A DNA stretch of 64,000 nt from Coriaria nepalensis (Eukaryota > Streptophyta > Magnoliopsida > Cucurbitales > Coriariaceae): positions 9,518,001-9,582,000 of the forward strand of contig CP114484.1 in assembly GCA_027186245.1 (NCBI GenBank), given 5' to 3'. A program made the translations under genes and the position numbers. The notes under the pieces were generated by a model, which saw nothing but the letters and a program-made list of their open reading frames with translations, was not told where the DNA came from and did no database searches. Positions 52,490-63,034 of the stretch are shown here, piece by piece (positions within the stretch are counted from its first letter, which is position 1; each line of letters starts with the position of its first letter).

Positions 52490-54630
52490 ATGCACTTCTC
52501 TCTACACTTTTTTCACTAAATACCTTGCATCTTTTTTTTCTTTTGCTTTTTACCTTTTTGAAATAAATAAAACAAAACAAAACAAAAACAAAAATATGAA
52601 ATCACATATTAACCTTCTTCCTTCTATTTTCTTTTTTCTATTTCGTACCTCTCTCTTTATTAACGCACCTTAAAGCTTCATTTTTATCCTCTAAACGAAT
52701 CCATTCAAACTCACGAACTTGTTGGAAGTTACGAACTCATTCTCTCTTAAAAAAAACTTAATGTACTTTTTAAAACACAAGGACTCGAACATAAATATGA
52801 AACTACCGATATGTGAGATGTCGGTCTGAGATGTACATACCGACATGTGAGTTTTCGGTCCGAGATGCACAGACTGATAAATTTTCTTCCTTTACGGTTT
52901 GGGACCTAATTGATCACCATCTGACTTCTCTAGGAACTTAGATCAAGTTCTCGGTATGGGATTCTAGACCGAGATCTCAATATGAAGTTCTCAGTCAAAG
53001 AGTCCAAACTATGAACTCTATTTGGAGTTCTCGATCTGGGATCTTAGACCGGGAACTCGATCTAGGTTCCCAGTTTGAGATATTATACCGAGAACTCAAT
53101 CTGAGTGCTCGGTCTGGGATTCAAAAATAGAGAGTTTTAGTTTCTTTACTAAAATATCCACTATCGAATCCATAACATATATAGTCTAAGTGTCTAAGTC
53201 CATGTATAAGGCCACCCAATTCATTTTTGTTAAGTTCAACGACATGTACACACTGGATATATTCTCCCAAGCAGAGCTTTCAGGCCATTGTGTCATTCCC
53301 ATTACAGAACTACAACTCAAAAGTCAATCGTGTTAGGCCATAATAAAAATTTAAGATGTCCAAACCAACATCTCACATGTCGGTATGTGTCTCAAACTGA
53401 CATCTTACATGTCGGTATGTGCATCTCAGACTGATATCTCACATGTTAGTGTTGTTTAAACATTAGACTTCGAACCTTAAAGTAAACCTTTCATCAACAT
53501 AAAGGTCGAACCATTTTATCACGACATAATATTTAAACATTAGACATCAAACCTAAAGGTTAAACCTTTTATCATTCGACCTAAATATCGAACATTTTAT
53601 CATGACCTAATATTTAAACATTAAACTTCGAACCTAAAGTTGAACCTTTCATCATTCGACCTAAAGGTTGAACCATTCTATCATGACCTAATGTTTAAAC
53701 ATTAGACTTCGAACCTAAAGGGTTTAACCTTTCATCATTAGACATAAATGTCAAACCTTTTTATCATGACATAATATTTAAATATTAGACTTTGAACCTA
53801 AAGGTCGAACCTTTCATCATTCGACCTAAAAGTTGGTTGAACCTTTCATCATTCGACCTAGAGGTCGAACCTTTCATCATTCGACCTAGAGGTCGAACTT
53901 TCTATCATGACCTAATATTTAAACATTAGATTTTCTATCATGACCTAATGTTTAAACATTAGACTTCGAACCTAAAGAATTGAACCATTCATCATTAGAC
54001 ATAAATGTCAAACCTTTTTATCATGTGATATTTAAATATTAGACTTTGAACTTAAAGGTCGAACATTTCATCATTCGACCTTAAAGTTGGTTGAACCTTT
54101 CATCATTCGACCTAGAGGTCGAACTTTTTATCATGAACTGATGTTTTAACATTAGACTAAGACTCTCTATTCTATAATCTCATACCGAGAACTCAGATCG
54201 AGTTCCCGGTTTGAGATCCCAGATTGGGAATTCCAAACAGAGTTCACGATCTAGACTCCCTGACTAAGAACTCCAAATCAAGATCTTGGTCTGGTATCCC
54301 ATACTAAGAACTCAATCTGGATTCCCAGTCTGTACATCTCAAACCGAGATTTCACATATCTCTCACATGTCGGTCCAATTGTGCATCTCAAACCAACGTC
54401 TCACATATCAGTCCAATTGTGCATCTCCTGCATCGAAAGAAGAAAGAAAATGTGTGTCTGCCATTGAAAGAAGAAAGAATGAAGTATTAAACGGTAATGA
54501 TTTTTTTTAAATAAATAAATGATAAAAATATTTATCAAAAAATTAAGAAAAAAAGTAATTAAAAAAAAATTTAAAGAAGGTATTTAACTCAACGTACCTA
54601 TCATAAATCCAAATTTTATCCACCCCTAAG
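52490..54630. mobile_element. Foldback-like element: long imperfect inverted repeats around a tandem array
   Basis: The left arm (about 52795-53145) carries repeated phrases such as 'gatgtcggtctgagatg' and 'gagttctcggtctggga'. The right arm (about 54160-54440) carries the same phrases reverse-complemented in mirrored order ('ctaagactctctatt' on the right against 'aatagagagttttag' on the left; 'gaactcagatcgagttcccg' on the right against related reverse complements on the left). Identity is imperfect but extends over roughly 300 bp. A further block in right-arm orientation lies at 53345-53450. Between the arms is a tandem array (53452-54165). No transposase was recognised. The outer limits are approximate. 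Confidence 0.6.
53452..54165. repeat. About 81-bp tandem array within the foldback-like element
   Basis: Units start 'atttaaacattagacttcga' and contain 'cctttcatcattcgaccta' and 'tatcatgacctaat'. Unit starts lie near 53454, 53531, 53612, 53693, 53777, 53918, 53951 and 54030, with 77-84 bp spacing for complete units and internal duplications or deletions in others. Several units contain the near-palindrome 'ttcgacctagaggtcgaa'. Confidence 0.8.
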
Positions 54631-54793
54631 GTTTAACGAAGTAACACTCTTTAAATTTGTAATTCAATAATTCTACATTTCAAAGTTAAAACTCTTTTTG
54701 AGAAAGATAAATAAAGTAGGGAAGATTAAAATTGTATTTCATTTTTAGCTCGCTTCAAGTAGATAGTGATCGTTCTTTTAGTTGTTTATGCAG

Positions 54794-55334
54794 GTACTTG
54801 TTCAACAATTGAATTTTGTCGAGCGAAGCTCACAATCATTAGGCTTATATGATCGCGACTCTAATCCCATGGTCACAGGGAAGACATACACATGCCTCTA
54901 TGTGCGTGTGTGTGTATGTAATAGACTTGTAGGCTTGTTTTAATTTGCTTAATTTGTTTTAATACAGGTAGAAAGGTAGGAAATAATGGTACAAATAACA
55001 TGGGTTCCATAGAAGAATCATGGCAAGCTTTCTTTGTAAATCCTGTTGATTGGTGGGATAATAGGAAGAATAAGGTATACCTTAATGTTCTTTAATCATT
55101 CATCCATGAAACGGCAGGTCCAAATGTGAATTGAAATTATTTCTTGGATGCAGAAAAATCCGAAGTATCCAGATTTTAAGCACAAAGATACAGGAGTAGC
55201 TCTGTGGGTAGAAGGAAGGAACAATCCACCATGGGTGAAGTCTCAGCTATCAATATTGGATACGAGAATGGGGTCGCTTCGTGATCGGGATTCCAACTTG
55301 ATATCATCTACTGGAGATTATCTTTCTTTCTAAA
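54794..55334 (+). pseudogene. 3' fragment of an organellar ssDNA-binding (OSB) gene
   Basis: Exon-like segments: 54794 to about 54855 (VLVQQLNFVERSSQSLGLYD), about 54969-55075 (GSIEESWQAFFVNPVDWWDN, then RKNK, donor gtatac) and about 55154-55334 (NPKYPDFKHKDTGVALWVEG, then RNNPPWVKSQLSILDTRM). The last two form the plant OSB 'PDF' motif, which binds single-stranded DNA in mitochondria or plastids. The N-terminal targeting sequence and OB-fold exons are absent upstream, where the foldback-like element ends about 150 bp away. The first segment lacks a GT donor where frame requires one (reads GG). I infer a truncated gene remnant; a shorter expressed transcript remains possible because the last two segments are intact and end in a stop. 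Confidence 0.75.
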
Positions 55335-55696
55335 GGTCTGTGGTTTTGCTTAGCCATCTGTAGTTGTTTATGTAATAATTATTCATACAGGAAATCACCA
55401 CTTATGTTTATTATTTTCAAAGCTTCTTTGTTGTATAGAGCATTAGGCTATGTAACATTAAGAATGCTTGCTACTTTGGATCAAATGAGACTCCGTCAGC
55501 TTGAATGGCAACTTTTTTCTTTTTGTTTTTTGTTTTGGATCGAAATGTAAAAATAAATCCACCCAAAATAGGACCACCATGATACTTCTGTATCACATTT
55601 GATTTCACTCAATTCAGAAGAACATATATTTAATAATTCTATGAGAGAGAGGGAGAACTGCTGTATTTTGTGTGTATAATCTTATTGGCATAGAAA

Positions 55697-55793
55697 CTGA
55701 TTGGAACAAAGTGGAGCACTTTCATCTTTGCTCTGTGGTCTGTACAGTATGGATGCTCCTTTGGCATCTGATTGGAACAAAGTGGAGCACTTT
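55697..55793 (+). repeat. 26-bp direct repeat, two copies 71 bp apart
   Basis: The phrase beginning 'ctgattggaacaaagtggag' occurs at 55697 and again at 55768 with near identity. It lies downstream (in gene sense) of the Aux/IAA relic, where a last exon would be expected. Confidence 0.85.
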
Positions 55794-55867
55794 TCTTTTT
55801 TCAGCAGCCTGTTTTGAATGCTCCATTAGCATAAGACCAAAACAATATATAAATTACAAACATCCCA

Positions 55868-56620
55868 ATCCTTTAGCATCTGATCCTTTCATGATTCTCA
55901 GCGTCTTGCAGGTTGACTTGAACATGCTGCATCAAGTGAAAAAAAAAAGTACCCATCAATTATTACTCTTAGCTTTCAATAACAGAGAACTTAGAGTCGA
56001 AGATATCATATGTCGTAATTTCTCGAAAGAGAGATGGTGAAAAATACTTACTCCAATGGAACATCTCCAACCAGCGTCCGATCGCCATCTTTGTCTTCAT
56101 AAGTAGGGGCATACTCGGATCCATTATACCCATCCCTCTCTGAATACGGACCGATTCGTAGGTTGAACATGTTCTCTAATGCCTCTTGACAAACTGGGAA
56201 TAGCTGTTGTATACTTTCAGATCTATCTTCCTCAAGTAAGCAGCTCCATCCATGCTTACTTTTACATCCATTCCACCAACATTATTGCTTTCCATCTCTC
56301 CTCTCCTCCTTGCTTCCAATACATTTTTCCTGTAAGATCGTCCACTACTTGTTTCCTGCACTGAACAAATTACATAATTACTTATTCAAGTCCAGTCTTC
56401 TCGGGTTCTTTATATTTCGAGATCTTCCATCAGAGTGGAAGAATACTTAGTTTCAGGGGCATCGTTGTTATCGTCTGGTGAATCTCTTTTTTGTTCGAAC
56501 CAGATCGGAAGTAGATTGGTGTTGGTCGGATTTTTCATCATCTCTTGCCACCAATCCCAGACTGAGCTCCGTCGCTTTGAAATTCAACTCATTCTGATCA
56601 GAAATGCTTGGCCTTAACAT
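55868..56620 (-). pseudogene. Aux/IAA pseudogene
   Basis: On the minus strand, ATG at 56620 opens MLRPSISDQNELNFKATELS then LGL (domain I, normally TELRLGLP). From about 56361 comes ETSSGRSYRKN, where the domain II degron GWPPV(R/I)S is expected but its core is replaced, then domain III ([20 protein letters not shown]). A 2-bp insertion near 56183 (reads AAGAGGCAT) throws the frame into an immediate stop. Domain IV follows in another frame ([35 protein letters not shown]), and a separate exon-like block at about 55868-55918 matches the end of domain IV (MFKSTCKTLRIMKGSDAKGL). The donor after it reads AT where GT is expected, and no last exon was found. It resembles the IAA18/26-type more than the neighbouring IAA7/14/17-type gene. 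Confidence 0.8.
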
Positions 56621-56639
56621 CTTCCCTTCTGATTTTGAT

Positions 56640-58714
56640 TCTAAACGTAAACGGGATACTTTTGGGGAGAAAGATAGGAACAGCTTAATAAGCTTTTTCT
56701 TTTATATATATATATATATATATTATAAAATATCGATAAATTAATAATTTTAATTAAATAATAATTATTTTGATATAAATTAAAATTTTATATATTAATT
56801 TTTTTTAATATTTTATTAAATTAATAATTTTTTTTTATTTTTAAAATTATTAATCTATTAAATTTTACTCTATATATATATATATATATAAGGAAGTAGA
56901 TGACAGTTGGACGAGTTCTGTGAACGTGCAAACTTGATTTGAAAAAGAAAATGTTACAATTAGAGATCTTGTTGGACTGACAATAACAGGTATGGATGCG
57001 GGTGACGTAAGGAACAGAGAATATTAAGGAGCGCAGTGTGAACGGGGCATGGGATAGGAGAAGCACAGCCGATACTTTTGAAGACCGTGGACCTGAATTG
57101 ACGGCTCAGATGGGGGTTTTGTGAAAACAAATTGGGAGCGTCGGATCGGAGGAGGATGCTAAGTTAAACAGCCCCATGTGATGAGACTTTTAAGGGTCGG
57201 TCCCTCGTGATACGCTTTATTCGGGCAAAATGCCCCCATGTGGGCCTTTGGATCAGGAGCAGCCCGGGCCCGTACTCTGAATTCATTGGGATTTTAGCCT
57301 CTTAGGTAGGTGTTGATATTACCACATGACATGTGACCGGTCCATGTGGCCTGGTCCACTTATCATTTAATGAAAATATTATCTTTATACAAATAAATTA
57401 TGCTATTGGTTAGTTATATCATTCATACATACGTGTAATTGTCACCCAAATTTTAATTTGAGCTCGTCAAAATCTCAGTTTGCATACGTGTGACCCAACA
57501 AAAGTGAAGGGGATATGTGGGCCTGAACCCACACAGCTAGTGCGCTTTTACCTGACTGTAGGAAGTGGGCCCGTTCACCCGCATGCAAAGTCATCAAGCC
57601 CTTGGACCTTTCCATGCTGTTTGGGCCCATTAAAGAAAAAAAATTGCAACTTTTATATTACACAAAGAATTGGCCCAGAAAAGAATGAACTCTAGATCAT
57701 GGGCTTAACATGCTGTTCCCCTCTGGAGTCTAGACCATCATGCCATGGCCATGGCCATGAAGATGTCTACATAACCAGATAAAAAAATCCTTGCAGGAAA
57801 AAATTGAATTTCTTTGTCAATGTCTTAAAAATCGATTCATGTCAATGTCTTAAAAAAAACACAAAATGGAGGGAAAAAAAATAAGAAAAAAATAAAAAGA
57901 GAGGTGAAAGAGGGAGGAGGGGGTCAGTGGGGGGAAGCCCTGACCCGGTGCACATGGACTACGGTACGAGAGATGGGTGACGCACACCCAACACCATTAC
58001 ATGACCATTATGTGGGACCCATACCCAACTCTCATCACATGTCCTTTCCTACACTCTGGGACCCACTTTTCTATTCCACGTCACCCAGCCTCATATGAAT
58101 AATTAATAATCTCTACCTCATTATTCCATGCATGCTCATCATCTTCCACGTCATTTTCATGTACATAGCTTCAAATATAATTTATGAAGCTGAAATATAC
58201 TTGCTTTGCATCTTCTAATTAAGTTATTTGAGTTGTGCATATTTAAACAATGCTCAACTACATTCCCCTAAATCAACAACACAGCAAGCCTGATCATCAG
58301 CCGATTCACTGGTCCGGTCCGGTTCGGTTCGATCTGGTCCGGTATGGTATTGAAAGGCAGTGATCAAGTATTTGATGTCTAATCCTTCCGATGATTTAAT
58401 ATTATCATATAGGGAAAATTAAAATGGGAAGATGAGATGGAATGTGGCCACTAAGTATGTTAGGAAGCAAGTACTCTGGAGAGACATATAATAAGCAAAC
58501 ATCCCTCCACCGATGGATCTTGCAAGCATAATATTGCATGCCTTATTGCCTTGGAAAAACAAATTCACAAACAGACCAGCCAACTAACCAAGTCAAGTCT
58601 TGCTAGCTTGTTCAATTATTACACCCATCTTTAGTTTTCAGCTTTTGTCCCAGCAATTCATTAACTTGACCTCATCAATTTAGGGCTTTGTCTCCAATTC
58701 CAAACGAATACAAC
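56640..58714. other. Gene-free spacer
   Basis: Contains AT microsatellites (about 56705-56725, 56873-56890) and otherwise unrecognised sequence. Short ORFs at 57480-57695 and 57904-58098 lack family features. A stretch of CCGGT/CGGTT repeats occurs at 58312-58345. Confidence 0.45.
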
Positions 58715-58722
58715 CCAACATG

Positions 58723-59188
58723 CAGGGGCGGGTGGAGCCGGAACAAATATTCAGGCGGGCAAAATTATATTTAAATATATATATATATATATATTATTTG
58801 TAATTTATTATTTTTAGGTGGATAAAAATTAAATTTTAAGAAATTTGTAGGTATTTAATTTATTAATTTAAAATAGTATTGAAGTAATGATAGAATCATA
58901 AATGAAAATTAAAAAAAAAATAAAAATAAATTTTAAATTATAATAATTATAAAATAGTATTAAATATCAATTATATAAAAAATTATAAGATTAAGATTTG
59001 AACTTTTTGACCTCTCATTAAATTAAAGTATAATAAATATAACACATTTTGCCATTAAATGATTGTAACTTTTAATAAATTTATCTTCAACTATATAAAA
59101 TTAACCTCTTAACCTAAGTTAAGACTTAGGCAAAAATTGAGATTGAGGCCGACAAGGTGAGGGCGCCCGCCCCCTCTTCCCACCCATG
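58723..59188. mobile_element. Non-autonomous hAT-like MITE, 466 bp
   Basis: Perfect 8-bp direct repeats CCAACATG flank the segment (58715-58722 and 59189-59196), the target-duplication length of hAT elements. The ends are CAGGGGCGGGTGG on the left and, reverse-complemented, CATGGGTGGGAAG on the right (9 of 13 matching), with further GC-rich terminal sequence. The interior is AT rich with no ORF, including an (AT)n run near 58778-58795. Confidence 0.75.
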
Positions 59189-59196
59189 CCAACATG

Positions 59197-59830
59197 TACC
59201 TTTTCCATGTGTTCTTCAACCACTTTGGTGGCCGTGCTTATTTTACACCAAATTATGTTCTTCGTACTTTTAGTTCTTATGGTACACATCACATATTTTG
59301 GTGGTCCTGATTCCCGGCTATAAGTTAAAATGTCACATTATTTAATATTAATTAGTAAATAATATTTTAAATAATGTGATATTTAATAATTAGACTAAGC
59401 TTAGTTTAAGCGTACACGATATTTCAAATCGGGTGATTTTGAGCCAGCTTTGAAACCTTTCGGTATAAAATAAAACGGTTTTTTTTCCGGATAATAACCG
59501 TCTGATTCTATAAATAAAACTAAATGTCCAACCCGACCCGTGAATCTTCCAATTTTGTGGGTCAGTTTTTTTTTTTAATAAAAAAAACATATTTTAAAAA
59601 TTTTGGCCGGTCTTAAAAATATAGGACGATTTTGGAAAAAAAAAAAAAAGAGATCCCAACTTTTAGTGAACCGATTAATTTATTATAAACCCAACACTAT
59701 ATAATATTATCATACTGATCTCAGCCAAACACACCCTTTGCTTCTCTATTATTTTTATTTCCGCAAAGAACAATTTTGGAAGCAGTACATATCATACCAA
59801 GCAGTAAGAGAGAGAGAGAGAGAGAAATTC
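59197..59830 (+). promoter_or_regulatory. Aux/IAA promoter and leader
   Basis: A TATA-like element (ctatataatatt, about 59696-59707) lies about 125 bp before the start codon, and a (GA)n run at 59808-59826 is in the leader. No certain auxin response element (TGTCTC) was picked out by eye. Confidence 0.4.
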
Positions 59831-61569
59831 ATGGAAGTTGGAATGAAGCAAAAGATGGTGTTTGAGGCGACGGAGCTGAGGCTTGGACTGCCGGGAAATA
59901 GTAATCTTGGCGGCGGAGGGAGGAGTGAAGGAGAAGGTGCAAAGAAGAGAGGTTTTTCAGAGACTGAGCATGATGAGACTGATGAGAATGAGAGCAGTAT
60001 CAATCCTAGTGTGGATTTGAAGCTTAATCTTTCTTATTCTTCATCATCTTCTTCCTCTTCTTCTTCCTCATCTAAAAAGGAAGAACTAACTCCTATGAAT
60101 ACAGATCCAGCTGAAAAGCTCGAGATTAACTTGCACAAGGAGACAACCGCCCTTCTCACAGCGGATCCCGCCAAGCCACCTGCTAAGTAAGTCCAATTAT
60201 GTTAATAAATTATTTATCATTACTCTCATATTTGTGATCAAATTACCATAGCCAAAAATCATGGTAACTCATGTTAATTTTAGGATTTATGGATCGATAC
60301 CTTCCAGCACTTTGTCTTATGAATTTCAGATCGTGAATTAGGTATTTACAATAATAATGAATTAGTATTTTTGGATAACATCAATCCATATTGAGATATT
60401 ACTTGGTGGTGAGAGTATGTACTGAAACATTGCATATAGTAATTAACTATGTGCTAGGATTATTTGATCATGAATTGAAAGTGCAAACCACGGCAGAGCG
60501 CAGGTTGTGGGTTGGCCACCAGTCCGATCATTCAGAAAGAACATCATGTTAACTGCAGGTGTCAAAAAGAGCGGCTCAGATGACTCAGAGACGCCTTCGA
60601 AGGTGGCCGTAAGTGGTGACAGCTCAGCCAGCTTTGTGAAGGTGAGCATGGATGGTGCTCCTTTTCTTCGCAAAGTGGACCTCACTATGTACAACTCTTA
60701 TCGACAACTTTCTGATGCCCTTACCAAGATGTTCACTTCCTTCACTACTACTGGTATAATTACTAATTATAATATTACTCACTTTGGCCGTCGATATTGC
60801 ATGAGATCTTCATCGTTGGATAAATTGATAAGTTAAATAATTTCTTCTCTTAAAAAGTTTTATAGAGGAAGACAAAACTCTTGACATATAAACCAACAAG
60901 AAATCTTCTCGCTAATTGATGTGGGACGAATTCTAATATTTCCTCTCACTTGTGAGCTGATCATTCCAAAAGCTCGATAAGTGATACAATAGATGAGATG
61001 CACTTGTCAATGAAATATGTACACATTCGCTTAGAATCTGGCTCTAATAACATGATAAATTAATGAGTCAAATAATATTTTTTTTAAATGTCTTATAAAA
61101 AGAGTAGAAAATTATTAATTATAAATTAATTAGATATCTTTTTTCAAAATAACGTGAGATAAATTCTAACGTAATTTAACTTTATTTGTAATGTGAAAGG
61201 TAATTGTGGATCCCAAGGAATTAAAGAAATCGTGAAGGAGGGCAAGCAGACGGATCTCTTGAATGGCTGTGAGAACGTTTCAACCTATGAAGATAAGGAT
61301 GGTGACTGGATGCTCGTTGGTGATGTTCCATGGGAGTAAGTACTTCATTCATATATGTATTATATACATACAGTTAATGCTCTTGATTGTAGAACTTATC
61401 AATAATTATAATCGATGATTATTCATTAATCTCTGTCTCATCTAGTTAATTGCTTCTTGTATTTTTTGAGCAGGATGTTTGTTGAATCATGCAAGCGTTT
61501 GCGTATAATAAAAGGAAAGGAGGCCATTGGACTGGGTTTGTATACTGCATTATTCCTAACTAATTCAAC

Positions 61570-61600
<31 letters not shown>

Positions 61601-61685
61601 ATGTATGTTCATGATGCATATACGTATATATATGCATATAATTTCAGCACCGAGAGCTATGGAGAAATGCAAGAACAGAAGCTAA
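59831..61685 (+). CDS. Aux/IAA auxin-response repressor (IAA7/14/17-like), 282 aa
   Basis: Five exons: 59831-60186, 60497-60753, 61200-61335, 61474-61535 and 61648-61685 (283 codons with stop). Aux/IAA proteins are nuclear repressors of ARF factors and are degraded when auxin joins them to TIR1/AFB. Seen: domain I EAR motif TELRLGLPG (14-22), a second EAR-like VDLKLNLS followed by a 12-Ser run and a K-rich patch, domain II degron [14 protein letters not shown] (from 121), and PB1 domains III-IV ([20 protein letters not shown], then [20 protein letters not shown], then [10 protein letters not shown]). The C-terminus [14 protein letters not shown] is typical of the IAA7/14/16/17 clade. The intact degron predicts auxin-sensitive turnover. 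Start: first ATG after the leader GA run; an in-frame upstream ATG does not fit domain I spacing. Introns 2 and 4 contain AT microsatellites. Confidence 0.95.
61573..61601. repeat. (AT)n microsatellite in last Aux/IAA intron
   Basis: About 14 AT units between exons 4 and 5. Likely polymorphic. Confidence 0.9.
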
Positions 61686-61765
61686 GCAAGTGCGCATCAC
61701 ATGAGACTGCATGCTCCATAAAAATTGGCCAGATTGAGGAGGTTGTTAATTTGGATAAGAATATG

Positions 61766-61766
61766 T

Positions 61767-61809
<43 letters not shown>
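61766..61809. repeat. Compound (AT)n(GA)n microsatellite in Aux/IAA 3' UTR
   Basis: About 12 AT units pass directly into about 10 GA units, 80-125 bp after the stop codon. Confidence 0.9.
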
Positions 61810-62199
61810 GGTTTGTTGATGTGTTAAATATGTATGCAAGTGATTGGTGTGGACAGAGACAATAAACTGGTACTAATCAAAGTTCCAATTTCAGAGGACT
61901 GCATGGGGCTACAATCATGCACGTCTTTTCTTGTTTTGTATTAAATTGCTTGCTTGCTTGTTAGCTTGAAAAACAAATGTAATAATCCATCTGTTTGCAC
62001 TACCTTTTCTTTGATGTGTTTTTTCCTCTTTTTCATTTATTTTTATTTTTATTTTTATTTTTATTTTTAGTTTGTTCGATGATTAATTATATGAATATGT
62101 GTGGTGATGGGATTCCTGCATTATTTGCGGGAATTGATGTACATGGATGATTAATCAAGTTTCGGTGGGTCAATCCCGATTCTGGGTTTTCCTTGTGAT

Positions 62200-62582
62200 A
62201 ATACCATAAGTGTTAAACGGAAATGTGCCATGAACTCCTTCGGAACTTCTTCCTCTTATAGTTGAGTGTGATGATTCTCAAGTTCTGATTTTGGCCTTGA
62301 AAAATCTATGTCTGGATTGGAATATTAGAAATCTTTGGCATACCACTCAGTTTTGGCTCCTTTCTTTCCATATAACTATAAATCATGTTTATAGGGAATG
62401 TGTAGCACTTTTGCAGATGCCCTTTCTAATTTTACATATTTCCATTGCTGTTAGCTTTGTTTCTAAGGACCTTTTTCCTTCTCATGATAGAATTTGTTGA
62501 CTGGATGATCGGAGAAGGGTTCCTCATATTAGGATGTAATTCTTTTGTCTTAATATATATTTCCCTATAATAAAAAAAAAAG
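62200..62582 (+). mobile_element. LINE 3' fragment (RNase H end plus poly-A)
   Basis: A frame-broken RNase H-type tail is readable: VECDDSQVLILAL near 62260, then INHVYREC and an ADALSNFTYF-like stretch near 62380-62440 in a second frame. It is followed by about 100 bp of 3' UTR with 'ttcctcatattaggatgtaattc' and an A-run at 62571-62582. It is 5'-truncated like the fragment at 11.1 kb but more decayed. Confidence 0.6.
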
Positions 62583-63034
62583 GGTAGTCCATACAGTGTT
62601 AGAGGAATGGAGTCCAACTACCTGCGGAAGGACCTCCATGCTTATAGCCAAGTTTAGGGTGGAGAGGATCAATTGATAATGTTGATACATGTGCTCATAT
62701 TCTGAATTGATTTTTGGCGATTCACCAGCATTAAGAGGGAGAAATTGAGACAATGTCGAAATCGAGCCATCAGTGTAACCAAAAACTTGTTGTCTTAAGA
62801 GGTAAGGCTTTTTTTCTTGCGTTAACCACAATAAATAGTTAGTTGAATTAAGTTTAATTTGATTTGTGGAACTTAACTGCTGTAGAAAAACGAGTGTCGA
62901 AGGAGAAAAATGAGCAATGGCAGTGTTGGACATGGTTGGATGTCTCTAAGATGGCAGCCATGAGAAAGAAAGTAAAAAAAAAAAAAAAAAAAGAAGAAGA
63001 GGGAGACGTTTGATTTTGCCTTGCTCTAATACCA
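62583..63034 (-). mobile_element. Copia-type retrotransposon 5' fragment (PBS and gag start)
   Basis: On the minus strand a primer-binding-site-like string TGGTATTAGAGC (63034-63023; complementary to initiator tRNA-Met with one change from TGGTATCAGAGC) precedes a gag ORF at 62933-62583. That ORF shows STNQIKLNSTNYLLWLTQ and EVLPQVVGLHSS, typical of plant Copia gag N-termini. The gag is cut at the LINE poly-A. The 5' LTR, if kept, would extend from 63035 toward higher coordinates but its outer edge was not found. Confidence 0.75.

Noticed and set aside
52795..54440. CRISPR-like array
   Set aside because: Repeats are long, variable, internally palindromic and without uniform spacers; the genome is clearly eukaryotic.
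57480..58098. Short plus-strand ORFs in the spacer before the Aux/IAA gene
   Set aside because: No conserved motif, and codon composition is like the flanking non-coding DNA.
58296..58345. CCGGT/CGGTTCG repeats resembling a tRNA T-arm
   Set aside because: They are simple degenerate repeats without a cloverleaf partner.
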